The position numbers were made by a program, and so were the translations under genes. Source: Actinomycetes bacterium (GTDB lineage Bacteria > Actinomycetota > Actinomycetes > Nanopelagicales > Nanopelagicaceae). Taken from it: a stretch of DNA of 64,000 nucleotides. The stretch spans positions 89,369 to 153,368 of the forward strand of contig BJFY01000002.1 of NCBI GenBank assembly GCA_014190155.1. The letters are read 5' to 3'. A model generated the notes under the pieces. The model saw only the letters and a list, made by a program, of their open reading frames with translations. It searched no databases and was not told where the DNA came from. Shown here piece by piece: positions 17,405-25,853 of this stretch (position 1 is the stretch's first letter; each line of letters begins with the position of its first letter).

Positions 17405-18271
17405 ATGGAACTTTCGTATGCGCAATCAATATTGACAGGATTAATTCAAGGAATAACTGAACTATTTCCCATTTCTAGTTTAGGCCATGCGGTTTTGATT
17501 CCAGCTTGGGTCGGTGGTGATTGGGCGAGATTTATAATTGATCCAGCTTCACCATACTTAACCGTCACGATTGCGTTGCATGCAGCAAGCGCATTAGCGC
17601 TCTTCTTAGTCTTTCGAAAACGTTGGTTTAGTATGTTCAGCGCAACTTTAAAAAGTGTTGGTAAGGGTGACTATTCAACGCCCAACACTAAATTATTTTT
17701 GATGCTGGTAATTGCAACCATTCCCGTAGGCCTACTTGGTTATATTTTTGAAGAACCATTACAGAATTTATTCGGCGACCCACTTCCAAGTGCGATTTTC
17801 CTAACTCTCAACGGCTTAATTTTGATATTAGTTGAACGGCTAACGCGAAACAATAAAGCGTTGGTGGGATCGCAAAGCGCGTTCGACAATATTTCCGATC
17901 ATATAACGCCAGTATCTGCACTCGCCGTGGGTTTTGGTCAATGCTTGGCGCTTTTTGCCGGCATAAGTCGTTTCGGAATCACAATTAGCGCTGGGCTAAT
18001 CCGTAGAATGCACCATAGCGTTGCAGCAGAATTTGCGTTTTTACTAGCGCTGCCTGTTATTGCTGGAGCAAGCCTCTTGAAATTACCGGAATTATTCACC
18101 CCGGATCTGCGTCATTTAGCGGGGCCAGTTATTGCCGGCTCAATCGTTTCGTTTGCCGCTACCTATTTTTCAATTTCGTTTTTAGTTAAGTGGTTTCAAA
18201 GCAAAACGCTCTATCCATTTGCACTTTATTGCTTGCTTATCGGAGCTATCTCGATTGTGAAGTTCATATAA
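17405..18271 (+). CDS. uppP: Undecaprenyl-diphosphatase (UppP/BacA)
   Basis: Recycles undecaprenyl pyrophosphate to the monophosphate lipid carrier for peptidoglycan synthesis. It is 288 residues with about eight membrane segments. The first active-site motif is ITELFPISSLGHA near 17-29. The second reads AGISRFGITI near 190, where most members have PGxSRSGxT: the Arg is kept, but Pro and the second Ser are replaced. The ATG at 17405 is 52 nt from the divergent YczE gene. It overlaps the DUF554 gene by one base. Confidence 0.88.
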   Translation: MELSYAQSILTGLIQGITELFPISSLGHAVLIPAWVGGDWARFIIDPASPYLTVTIALHAASALALFLVFRKRWFSMFSATLKSVGKGDYSTPNTKLFLMLVIATIPVGLLGYIFEEPLQNLFGDPLPSAIFLTLNGLILILVERLTRNNKALVGSQSAFDNISDHITPVSALAVGFGQCLALFAGISRFGITISAGLIRRMHHSVAAEFAFLLALPVIAGASLLKLPELFTPDLRHLAGPVIAGSIVSFAATYFSISFLVKWFQSKTLYPFALYCLLIGAISIVKFI

Positions 18272-19005
18272 TGTTTCCAGGATTCGGAACCATAGTAAAT
18301 ATAGTTGCAATAATTTTCGGTTCTATTTTAGGAATCCTCCTTGGCAAGAAATTTAAAGAAACTACTCGAAATTTAGTCACGGATGTACTTGGCTTCATCA
18401 CTATCATTGCTGGCGCCAGCGCAATTTACGCTATCTGGGATCCGAATTTTAAGAGCGCAGTACCAACCGGGTGGACTTTATTAACTGTTTTAATAACACT
18501 TTTGCTAGGTGCAATTTTAGGATCTGCAATTAATATTGAATCAAAGTTGGAAAAAACTGGTGAGTTTTTAAAATCAAAATTTGATCCGAGCGGTGCATCA
18601 CCTTTTGTGGATGGGTTTGTAAGCGCATCCCTAATATTTGCAATCGGTCCGCTAGCAATTCTGGGGAGCATCTCGGATGGTATGGGTACTGGAATAGATC
18701 AATTAGTTTTGAAAAGTACTTTGGATTTCTTTGCCGCAATCGCATTTGCGGCCTCACTTGGTTGGGGAGTAGCGGTTTCGGCCGTCGCGGTAGGTATCTA
18801 CCAAGGGTTATGGACACTCGTTGGGTTTGGACTTGGTTCCATACTTATGGATTATCAGATAGCAGCGATGACCGCTGTTGGCGGCATTATGCTCCTTGGG
18901 ATTGCGTTTCGTTTATTAAAAATTAGAGAGATAGCAGTTGCAAATCTACTGCCAGCTTTAGCAATAGCGCCAGCAATGGCGCTATTGGTTCATCAATTTC
19001 TTTAA
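18271..19005 (+). CDS. DUF554 family membrane protein (YdfK/YqgA type)
   Basis: A 244-residue protein with about seven membrane segments and the family marks GTIVNIVAIIFGSILGILLG at the N-terminus and SDGMGTGIDQLVLKS near 130-144. DUF554 proteins are widespread and possibly transporters, but their substrate is not established. The ATG at 18271 shares a base with the uppP stop (TAATG); the longer frame from 18190 lies inside uppP. Co-translation with uppP is likely. Confidence 0.82.
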   Translation: MFPGFGTIVNIVAIIFGSILGILLGKKFKETTRNLVTDVLGFITIIAGASAIYAIWDPNFKSAVPTGWTLLTVLITLLLGAILGSAINIESKLEKTGEFLKSKFDPSGASPFVDGFVSASLIFAIGPLAILGSISDGMGTGIDQLVLKSTLDFFAAIAFAASLGWGVAVSAVAVGIYQGLWTLVGFGLGSILMDYQIAAMTAVGGIMLLGIAFRLLKIREIAVANLLPALAIAPAMALLVHQFL

Positions 19006-19016
19006 AATCAGTTTCC

Positions 19017-20060
19017 TTAAAATTTAGTTGCATCAACCACGAAACGATAACGCACATCACTTGCCACAGTTCTAGTAAAAGCTTCATTGATATATGCAGG
19101 CTCGACGATCTCAACTTCACTAAGAATGTTTTGCTCACCACAGAAATCAATCATTTCCTGCAAATCCTTCATTCCACCAATCATTGAACCTGCCATGCTT
19201 CGTCTGGCACCGAGGAGAATCCCAGCGTTTACTGAGAATGGTTTCCCGGGCAATCCAATAATCACTACTGTGCCATTTAATTTAAGCGTGTTTAGATAAA
19301 TATTTATATCGTGCTCCGCCGAAACCGTATTGAAAATTAGGTCGAAAGAGTTTTTTAAGTTGAGTAGGGCATCGCTATCGGTTGAGAGCAGAAAATTGTC
19401 AGCGCCCATTCGGTATGCATCATTTTCTTTAGCAGCTGAATGTGAAAGAACGGTCACGCGCGCACCTAACGCTTTTGCGAATTTCAAACCCATATGACCC
19501 AAGCCGCCCAATCCCATGATCGCTACATTGGATTTCGAATTTACATTCCAATGTTTCATGGGGGAGTAGAGCGTTATTCCCGCGCATAAGAGCGGCGCCA
19601 CCCCAGATAACTCTAAATTTTTTGGGATTAGAACAGCATAATCCTCGTGAACCACGAAATTATTTGAATAGCCGCCATACGTGGGAGTGATACCGTCACG
19701 TTCGCGGTCGTTATAGGTTGCTGTCATATTTTTTTCGCAATAATTTTCATCGCCGGAGTTACAACTGGCACATTTGCGGCATGAATCTACAAATACGCCG
19801 ACGCCAATCGGATCACCAATTTTAAATTTTCTCACCAAACTACCAACCGCGGAAACAATGCCGGCAATTTCATGCCCCGGAACCATTGGAAATATTGCCG
19901 GACCCCACTCTTCGCGTGCTTGGTGAATATCGGAATGACAGATGCCCGAATACTGAATATCTATTTTTACATCACGGTCGCCCAATGATCGCCGATCAAA
20001 TTTCCAAGGCGCTAACGGAGCTCGAGCGGTTAGCGCGGCAAACCCTCGAGAAGGAATCAT
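19017..20060 (-). CDS. Zinc-dependent alcohol dehydrogenase, YahK/CAD-like
   Basis: A 347-residue medium-chain dehydrogenase/reductase. Catalytic zinc ligands are Cys41 in GICHSD and His63 in PGHEIAG. Structural zinc cysteines lie in CRKCASCNSGDENYC, about residues 94-108. The Rossmann loop is GLGGLGHMGLKFAK near 180. It most resembles the NADP-linked aldehyde reductases of the cinnamyl-alcohol dehydrogenase group, so broad aldehyde reduction is the best guess. Its ATG overlaps the tdk stop (ATGA). Confidence 0.85.
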   Translation of the reverse strand: MIPSRGFAALTARAPLAPWKFDRRSLGDRDVKIDIQYSGICHSDIHQAREEWGPAIFPMVPGHEIAGIVSAVGSLVRKFKIGDPIGVGVFVDSCRKCASCNSGDENYCEKNMTATYNDRERDGITPTYGGYSNNFVVHEDYAVLIPKNLELSGVAPLLCAGITLYSPMKHWNVNSKSNVAIMGLGGLGHMGLKFAKALGARVTVLSHSAAKENDAYRMGADNFLLSTDSDALLNLKNSFDLIFNTVSAEHDINIYLNTLKLNGTVVIIGLPGKPFSVNAGILLGARRSMAGSMIGGMKDLQEMIDFCGEQNILSEVEIVEPAYINEAFTRTVASDVRYRFVVDATKF

Positions 20061-20701
20061 GAATTAAAAGGTAATGGCTCTGGTGAGGTATGCGCGGCTT
20101 TAGAAACTTTGGCAGTAACTTTTCGCATGTGGTGCCGCCGGCATAGAACTTCGTAAGCAATTTCGCTGCTAGCAGTAACATCACCAACTACCACCTGGGC
20201 TCCTTCGGTAACCATAGTGCCGCCAACGGTCCGAGCATTATGGGTAGCTCGTTCACCACACCAGCAGAGAGCTTCAACTTGCAAAGTATTAACTCGATCA
20301 GCGAGTTCCACCAACCGTGCGGAGCCGGGAAATAATTTAGTTCTAAAATCAGTCAATATTCCAAAAGCGAATACATCTATTCCCAAACCATCAGCAATCT
20401 TGGCAAGTTGTTCAACTTGCTCCGGTTGATAGAACTGAGCTTCATCACAAATTACGTAATCGATCCGACTGCCTTGGGATAACGCCTCCACAACAAACCT
20501 ATGTAAATCTAATTCGATCGAAACTTCGATTGCTTCAGATTTCAAGCCAAGCCTCGAAGAAATCGTGCCTTTTCCGGCCCGATCTTGCGAAGTAAAAATT
20601 AATCCGGTGCGGCCCCTGCTTTGATGATTGTGCGCAGTTTGTAAGGCCAGAGTAGATTTACCACTATCCATGGTGCCGCAGTAATAAATTAATTCTGCCA
20701 T
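20057..20701 (-). CDS. tdk: Thymidine kinase, type II
   Basis: Phosphorylates thymidine for salvage. The 214-residue protein has Walker A GTMDSGKST near 9-17, the Walker B-like DEAQF near 86-90, the lasso-like region, and a zinc site with CWC near 143 and CRRHH near 186. It is the bacterial TK1-like type. Salvage genes tdk, apt and the purine permease lie within 6 kb, which suits an oligotroph that scavenges nucleosides. It overlaps the following dehydrogenase gene by 4 nt. Confidence 0.93.
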   Translation of the reverse strand: MAELIYYCGTMDSGKSTLALQTAHNHQSRGRTGLIFTSQDRAGKGTISSRLGLKSEAIEVSIELDLHRFVVEALSQGSRIDYVICDEAQFYQPEQVEQLAKIADGLGIDVFAFGILTDFRTKLFPGSARLVELADRVNTLQVEALCWCGERATHNARTVGGTMVTEGAQVVVGDVTASSEIAYEVLCRRHHMRKVTAKVSKAAHTSPEPLPFNS

Positions 20702-20745
20702 ATTCTCATCTTCTCATTAAAGCGAACAATTCGCATATTTCTCGA

Positions 20746-21273
20746 TTAAAAGAGAATTTCTAGGGCAGGTGAAAAACCTGCGGCTTTAATTCGATCTGAC
20801 CCCGCTAAGCCTGCGACGGCAAACAGGAACGCAAAACCAACCACTTGGCATTCTAAATCAAGAATCAATTGACCAGCTGTGATTGCGGTGCCGCCGGTAG
20901 CCAATACATCGTCGACGATTAGGACTTTTGAATTTTTCACAAGTAGGTCATCATGAATTTCAAGAGCATCAGTTCCGTATTCGAGTTGATATTCACGGCG
21001 AATCGTCTTGCGGGGGAGCTTGCCAGGCTTACGAATAGGAACGAAGCCTTTTTGTAGTTGATTGGCTAACGCGGCTCCAATGATAAAGCCACGCGCTTCC
21101 ACACCAGCGACAACATCAATCTCCAAATATTGCAATTTTTCCGCTAACTTAGCAATGACATAGTTGAAAGCCGAAGCATCGGCTAGTAACGGCGTTATAT
21201 CTTTGAAAATAATGCCTGGTTTTGGATAATCAACCACATCTAAAATTTTGCTCTTTGCAATCTCGAAGTTCAC
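20746..21273 (-). CDS. apt: Adenine phosphoribosyltransferase
   Basis: Converts adenine plus PRPP to AMP. The 175-residue protein has YPKPGIIFKDITPLL near 16-30, GVEARGFIIGAALA near 57-70 and the PRPP-binding loop VLIVDDVLATGGTA near 119-132. Unlike many actinobacteria, it is not next to relA/secDF here but is grouped with tdk downstream (44-nt gap) and tRNA-Leu upstream. Confidence 0.95.
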   Translation of the reverse strand: MNFEIAKSKILDVVDYPKPGIIFKDITPLLADASAFNYVIAKLAEKLQYLEIDVVAGVEARGFIIGAALANQLQKGFVPIRKPGKLPRKTIRREYQLEYGTDALEIHDDLLVKNSKVLIVDDVLATGGTAITAGQLILDLECQVVGFAFLFAVAGLAGSDRIKAAGFSPALEILF

Positions 21274-21330
21274 TGGCGCAATTTAGCGTTAAACAACCTG
21301 TATGCGAATCATTCTTTAAGCCAACAACCG

Positions 21331-21414
21331 TGCCCTGGAGGGGACTTGAACCCCTAAGCCCTTTCGAGCACTAACACCTCAAGCTAGCGCGTCTGCCAAT
21401 TCCGCCACCTGGGC
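21331..21414 (-). tRNA. tRNA-Leu (anticodon GAG)
   Basis: Read on the minus strand, this 84-nt class II tRNA has D-arm GCGGAATTGGCAGACGC, anticodon stem CTAGC/GTTAG with loop TTGAGGT (anticodon GAG), a long variable arm (GCTC, GAAA, GGGC), T-arm AGGGG TTCAAGT CCCCT and discriminator A. CCA is not encoded; the genomic bases after the discriminator are CGG. The acceptor stem GCCCAGG/CCAGGGC has an A-A mismatch at the fifth pair (5:68), which is unusual. The identity is clear from the long variable arm and anticodon. Confidence 0.95.
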
Positions 21415-21419
21415 CGGTG

Positions 21420-21435
21420 TAACCCTCGCGGGTTA
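21420..21435 (-). ncRNA. GNRA-tetraloop hairpin in the tRNA-Leu 5' leader
   Basis: On the minus strand TAACCC and GGGTTA form a perfect 6-bp stem closed by GCGA, a GNRA-type tetraloop. It ends 5 nt before the mature tRNA 5' end, so the pre-tRNA leader would carry a stable hairpin directly upstream of the RNase P cut. The pairing is seen directly; any role in processing is inference. Confidence 0.55.
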
Positions 21436-21443
21436 GCGGGCAA

Positions 21444-21449
21444 ACGATA
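21444..21449 (-). promoter_or_regulatory. Possible extended -10 of the tRNA-Leu promoter
   Basis: Minus-strand TATCGT preceded by TGC (an extended -10 pattern) lies about 30 nt before the tRNA. The best -35 candidate, TTTTCC, is 19 nt further upstream and poor. Transcription would begin near 21437 and include the leader hairpin. Confidence 0.3.
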
Positions 21450-21522
21450 GCAAGTATTACCAGTGTTAGGAAAACGCGACTAGCAGCTTGGATATTTGTC
21501 GCGAACGAGCCAAGATGTACTC

Positions 21523-22848
21523 ATGAATATCACGTTAACGCCAGCACAAGTATCAGAACTTGAAGCAGATGTAGTCCGATTATGCCAAGAACTTATTCGG
21601 ATCCCGAGCGTTAACTTTGGTGACGGTAAAGGTGATGAACGCGCTATCGCAGATTTCGTAGTTGCGGAGTTAAAAGATGTTGGGATTGTTTGTGAAGTAA
21701 TTGAAACCGCCCCAAACCGACTCAACGTTGTTACCCGGTTAAAAGGGAGCGATTCAACGCGCCCTGGTTTAGTTTTGCACGGGCATCTTGATGTTGTTCC
21801 CGCTAATGCCGCCGATTGGGAAGTAGATCCATTTAGTGGATTAATTAAGGATGGTTGCATTTGGGGTCGAGGTGCTATCGATATGAAAGATATGGATGCC
21901 ATGATTTTAGCAATTGTGCGGTTATGGGCTCGAATCGGTTACAAACCTCCGCGAGATATTGTTTTGGCTTTTTTTGCAGATGAAGAAGCTGGCAGTATCT
22001 ATGGTTCCAGATGGATTGCAAAAAAACGACCCGAATTATTTTCGGGCTGCACTGAGGCGATCTCAGAAGTGGGTGGGTTTTCTTACACGCTAGATACTGG
22101 TAAACGCATTTATGCCGTGCAGAGCGCGGAAAAAGGCATCAATTGGATGAAATTAACTGCAACGGGTAACGCCGGCCATGGTTCTATGATCAATGAGAAA
22201 AATGCCGTAACCGCATTAACTGAGGCAGTCACAAAAATTGGTCGACACAAATGGCCAATTCGGCCAACCAAAACTGTCAAGATTCTTTTTAAAAAAGTAG
22301 CTGAATTAACTAACGTGGAGTACGACGAAAATAATTTAGGAAAATTGCTACCAAAATTCGGTTCAATGGGAAGTATGATCGGAGCAACGCTACAAAATAT
22401 TGCAAACCCAACTATGTTGGAAGCTGGCTATAAAGCTAATGTAATCCCACAGAGTGCATCAGCAATTATTGATGGTCGCTTCCTGCCCGGGTATGAAAGC
22501 GAATTAGCTGAGACAATTAAAGAATTGGTTGGACCAGATATTAAAGTTGAAGTTTTAACGCGAGATATTGCCCTAGAAGTGGACTTCTCAGGTCCACTAG
22601 TTGATGCGATGTGCGCCGCATTAAAGATCGAAGATCCAGAGGGGATTCCGGTACCTTATTTAATGAGCGGTGGCACCGACAATAAAGCGCTATCTGATTT
22701 AGGAATAGTTGGTTTTGGTTTTAGTCCGATTAGATTTCCAGCTGACCTTGATTTTATGCCGCTATTCCATGGAATTAATGAGCGCGTACCAGTAGATGGT
22801 CTAAAATTTGGTGTGCGCACCCTGCATCATTTCTTAGTCAATTGTTAA
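21523..22848 (+). CDS. M20 family metallopeptidase
   Basis: A 441-residue zinc peptidase or deacylase of the ArgE/DapE/CPG2 group. Metal and catalytic motifs are LHGHLDVVPA near 85 (His and catalytic Asp), GRGAIDMKDMDAM near 115 with the bridging Asp, and DEEAGS near 152 with the catalytic Glu pair. A dimerisation domain occupies about 190-330. The ATG at 21523 is preferred over a TTG at 21496. Substrate cannot be read from sequence; a dipeptidase role is common in actinobacteria. The TAA stop interlocks with that of the convergent aldo-keto reductase. Confidence 0.88.
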   Translation: MNITLTPAQVSELEADVVRLCQELIRIPSVNFGDGKGDERAIADFVVAELKDVGIVCEVIETAPNRLNVVTRLKGSDSTRPGLVLHGHLDVVPANAADWEVDPFSGLIKDGCIWGRGAIDMKDMDAMILAIVRLWARIGYKPPRDIVLAFFADEEAGSIYGSRWIAKKRPELFSGCTEAISEVGGFSYTLDTGKRIYAVQSAEKGINWMKLTATGNAGHGSMINEKNAVTALTEAVTKIGRHKWPIRPTKTVKILFKKVAELTNVEYDENNLGKLLPKFGSMGSMIGATLQNIANPTMLEAGYKANVIPQSASAIIDGRFLPGYESELAETIKELVGPDIKVEVLTRDIALEVDFSGPLVDAMCAALKIEDPEGIPVPYLMSGGTDNKALSDLGIVGFGFSPIRFPADLDFMPLFHGINERVPVDGLKFGVRTLHHFLVNC

Positions 22849-23789
22849 GCGCTAATTTCATTTAACGCTTCTCGTACTTGAGCAGGTAGTGCAATTTCTT
22901 CACTAGTCATTGCGCCACGTAGCTGTGCGCCGGTTCGAGCACCGATTATCGAGCTAGTTACCCCATCGGCGTCGCGTACCCATGCGAGCGCAACTTCAAG
23001 AGGGGAGTATCCAAGCCCTTCAGCGGCAACGCATACGGCTTCGACAATCTTTGCGCTACGCGGATTCAAATAGGGTTCAATAAAAGAAGAGAAGTGCGGA
23101 CTTGCACCGCGCGAGTCTGACGGAATCCCGTTTCGATATTTTCCAGTAAGAACACCCCGTCCTAATGGCGACCAAACTAAGAAACCAACATTTAGCGCGC
23201 TAGCGGCGCTTAGAACCTCAGATTCAATTGACCGTTTAAGTAATGAATATTCATTCTGGGTCGAAATGATTGGCGCTTTATTGAAAATGGGGTTTTGTAA
23301 GGTGACTGCGCGCGCGCTTTGCCATCCAGAGAAATTTGATATTCCTACATAGCGAGTGCGTCCGGAAGTGACCGCGTAATCTAATGCCGCTAGCGTCTCT
23401 TCCAGCGGAACGTTCTTATCCCAAGTATGAACCTGCCATAAATCCACATAATCAACGCCAAGCCGAGATAACGAGCGATCCAAATCGGCCAGTAACGACG
23501 TTCTAGAATTATCTACCTTCCGTTCACCAGTTTTAAAACTAATGCCAGCTTTAGTTGCAATGACTACATCATCGCGTTGCACCAGCGTTCCTAGGAAACC
23601 ACCAAGAACCCGTTCGCTATCACCGTCACCATATACAGCTGCGGTATCGATGAAATTGCCGCCATTGTCGAGAAAGACTCTAAGTTGTTCTGCGGCTTCA
23701 TGCTCATCGGTATCGCGACCCCATGTCATCGTGCCGAGACCTAATCGTGAGATAAAAAGCCCACTATTTCCTAGCCGTCTGCGCTCCAT
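22845..23789 (-). CDS. Aldo/keto reductase
   Basis: A 314-residue NADPH-dependent (beta/alpha)8 oxidoreductase. The catalytic tetrad is visible: Asp48, Tyr53 (FIDTAAVYGDG), Lys80 (IATKAG) and a His near 119 (LWQVHTW). SPLGRGVLTGKY and the C-terminal SSIIGARTGAQL form the cofactor-phosphate site. Physiological substrate unknown. It is divergent from the phosphatase gene, with a 50-nt gap, and shares four bases with the preceding convergent gene. Confidence 0.88.
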   Translation of the reverse strand: MERRRLGNSGLFISRLGLGTMTWGRDTDEHEAAEQLRVFLDNGGNFIDTAAVYGDGDSERVLGGFLGTLVQRDDVVIATKAGISFKTGERKVDNSRTSLLADLDRSLSRLGVDYVDLWQVHTWDKNVPLEETLAALDYAVTSGRTRYVGISNFSGWQSARAVTLQNPIFNKAPIISTQNEYSLLKRSIESEVLSAASALNVGFLVWSPLGRGVLTGKYRNGIPSDSRGASPHFSSFIEPYLNPRSAKIVEAVCVAAEGLGYSPLEVALAWVRDADGVTSSIIGARTGAQLRGAMTSEEIALPAQVREALNEISA

Positions 23790-23839
23790 AGTGGAGACCC
23801 TAGCAATATGTTTTGGCTTTAACCGTTAATCTTGCGACT

Positions 23840-24523
23840 ATGACCGTTATTTTTTTGTTGCGCCATGCACATTCCGAAGCCAACGGTGCCGGTATTTTGG
23901 CGGGCCAAATGCCGGGCGTTCATCTTTCTAAGGTCGGGAAGCGCGAAGCGAAAAACTTTGCTAAGAATTACCGCTATGTAAAATTTGATCAGATTTATGT
24001 TAGCCCGTTAGAGCGATGTAGTGAAACCATCTCGCCCTATCTTGCGGAATCTTCCAAAAAACGAAGATTTACTAAACCGATTATCGAGAATTTAAACTTC
24101 GTCGAGATGGATTATGGAGCTTGGAGCGGTCTTAAATTACAAAAACTGGCGTTGAAACCGTTATGGCGAAAAATCCAAAATAATCCAATTACTGTCACTT
24201 TTCCAGAAGGTGAGAGTTTTCGTTCATTAAATCTTCGAATTAAAAAAGGGTTATTGGAGATTGCTCGATTGCATAAAAACAAAAATATCTTAGTAGTTAC
24301 GCATGGCGATGTCATAAAAATAGCCACTGCTATTGCTTTAAATATGGATTTCAATGATTTTCAAAAGATCGCAATAGACCCTGCCTCAATCACTGCAATT
24401 TCTATCATCGGTAAGAAATTTCGGGTTCTAACCGTTAATTCTAGAGCGGAACCAGTTGCGGTCGATGGTCAGAGATTTGCACTTGGTGGCGGCGCCGGTT
24501 CAAAAGCGAAACGAAGGAAATAA
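23840..24523 (+). CDS. Histidine phosphatase family protein (phosphoglycerate mutase-like)
   Basis: A 227-residue protein with the phosphohistidine motif LLRHAHSEANG at residues 6-16, ERCSET near 56, the Glu-containing EMDYGAWSG near 91 and VTHGDVIKIA near 152. A Gly/Lys/Arg-rich tail ends it. The ATG at 23840 is used rather than an upstream ATG at 23813, which lacks conservation. It begins a four-gene actinobacterial cluster with DUF3090, the SCO1664 family and mshC. The natural substrate is not known. Confidence 0.87.
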   Translation: MTVIFLLRHAHSEANGAGILAGQMPGVHLSKVGKREAKNFAKNYRYVKFDQIYVSPLERCSETISPYLAESSKKRRFTKPIIENLNFVEMDYGAWSGLKLQKLALKPLWRKIQNNPITVTFPEGESFRSLNLRIKKGLLEIARLHKNKNILVVTHGDVIKIATAIALNMDFNDFQKIAIDPASITAISIIGKKFRVLTVNSRAEPVAVDGQRFALGGGAGSKAKRRK

Positions 24524-25107
24524 TGGCGCGGATTATCAATAGTTTTGAGTCGGTAGATCGTTTTGTTACCGGCACCGTAGGTGAACCTGGCGAGCGAGCT
24601 TTCTATATCCAAGCTCGTTTTTCGGGAATGCTTGTAACTGTTGCTATCGAAAAAACGCAAGCTCAGGCGTTAGTTGAAAGATTGCAGATTTTGTTAAAAG
24701 AGATCCGTAAAAATAAGGAAATACAAATTACTGAAGACTCGAACACTGCAAGAGATGATCAACCCTTAGATCCGCCAATCGCGGAAGATTTCCGGGCTGG
24801 CGTGATGGCGATAACTTGGTTAAACGCTGAAGCGAAAATAATGATTGAGGCGCAGGCTATTTCCCAAGAACTAACTTTCAGCGATTCGGGTAGTGAAGCG
24901 GAAGAAGGCGACCCAAAATTAATTCCAGATGATGATCTGGCAGGGCCGGATTTGTTGCGAGTAAAAGTATCGATTTCACAAGTAAAAGAATTCATAAGAA
25001 GGACTACTGCAGTTATCGATGCCGGCCGGACTCCTTGTACATTCTGTGGCATACCAATTGACCCGGGTGGACATCTATGTCCCAGAGCAAACGGGTATCG
25101 TCGTTAA
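24523..25107 (+). CDS. DUF3090 family protein
   Basis: A 194-residue conserved actinobacterial protein of unknown function. It starts with a beta-rich part (FVTGTVGEPGERAFYIQAR near 14-32), has an acidic middle and ends in a compact CTFCGIPIDPGGHLCPR, a likely zinc site of type CxxC plus a later Cys. The ATG shares a base with the stop of the phosphatase gene (TAATG) and has AAGGA 5 nt upstream. Location between the phosphatase and the kinase-like SCO1664 gene is the usual one for the family. Confidence 0.88.
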   Translation: MARIINSFESVDRFVTGTVGEPGERAFYIQARFSGMLVTVAIEKTQAQALVERLQILLKEIRKNKEIQITEDSNTARDDQPLDPPIAEDFRAGVMAITWLNAEAKIMIEAQAISQELTFSDSGSEAEEGDPKLIPDDDLAGPDLLRVKVSISQVKEFIRRTTAVIDAGRTPCTFCGIPIDPGGHLCPRANGYRR

Positions 25108-25829
25108 TGTTGGAATTGGATCCCTTATCGATTGTTAAGAGTATTGCTACTTCGGAAATATTGATTTCAGGAAGACTTGTCGATGCTTCTAACGCAACCT
25201 TATTTGGCAAGGTAATTTCTGACACCGGAGTGCACGAGATTCCAATAATTTACAAACCAATTGCAGGAGAGCGGCCATTATGGGATTTTCCGGATGGTGA
25301 TTTAGCTTCTCGTGAAGTTGCCGCATATCAAATAAATAAATTTCTAGGTTTCAACATAGTGCCATTCACAACGCTACGAGATGGCCCGTATGGGATTGGC
25401 GCGGTGCAGCAGTGGATTGAAATTGATGAAGCATTTGATTTGATCACCTTTTCGCAAACCGACGATTTTCGGTTGCGGGAGATTGCGCTTTTTGACGCGG
25501 TTATTAACAATACTGATCGCAAAATTGGTCATTTACTTATGGATGCTGATAATAAATTGTTTGGAATCGACCATGGCGTTTCATTACATTCTGAGAACAA
25601 ATTACGCACAGTTTTATGGCAATGGCGCGGCATGCAGCTCACTGAAATTGAAGTAGGTCAGTTGCAAAAATTCATTTCAGAACGAGAACGAATTACGGTG
25701 TCGTTAAGGAATCTAATTACAGTGTTGGAAGTAGATGCGCTATTTGCAAGAGTTTCGTCGCTTATTGACGCTGGGATTTTCCCCGAGCCAAGTGAGGAAT
25801 GGCCCGCTATTCCGTGGCCGCCAATTTAA
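25077..25829 (+). CDS. SCO1664 family protein, kinase-like fold
   Basis: A 250-residue actinobacterial protein related to the PI3/PI4-kinase-like superfamily. Kinase-like landmarks are a possible ATP-binding Lys in IIYKPIAGERPLWDF near 60, a catalytic-loop-like DAVINNTDRKIGHLL near 141-155 and a DFG-like FGIDHGVSLH near 162-171. Function is unproven. Two starts compete: ATG 25077 with GGTGGA upstream (31-nt overlap with DUF3090) and ATG 25107, which shares a base with the DUF3090 stop. It lies 24 nt before mshC. Confidence 0.82.
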   Translation: MSQSKRVSSLMLELDPLSIVKSIATSEILISGRLVDASNATLFGKVISDTGVHEIPIIYKPIAGERPLWDFPDGDLASREVAAYQINKFLGFNIVPFTTLRDGPYGIGAVQQWIEIDEAFDLITFSQTDDFRLREIALFDAVINNTDRKIGHLLMDADNKLFGIDHGVSLHSENKLRTVLWQWRGMQLTEIEVGQLQKFISERERITVSLRNLITVLEVDALFARVSSLIDAGIFPEPSEEWPAIPWPPI

Positions 25830-25853
25830 TAAATCTTGAAGTAGAGTACTGGA

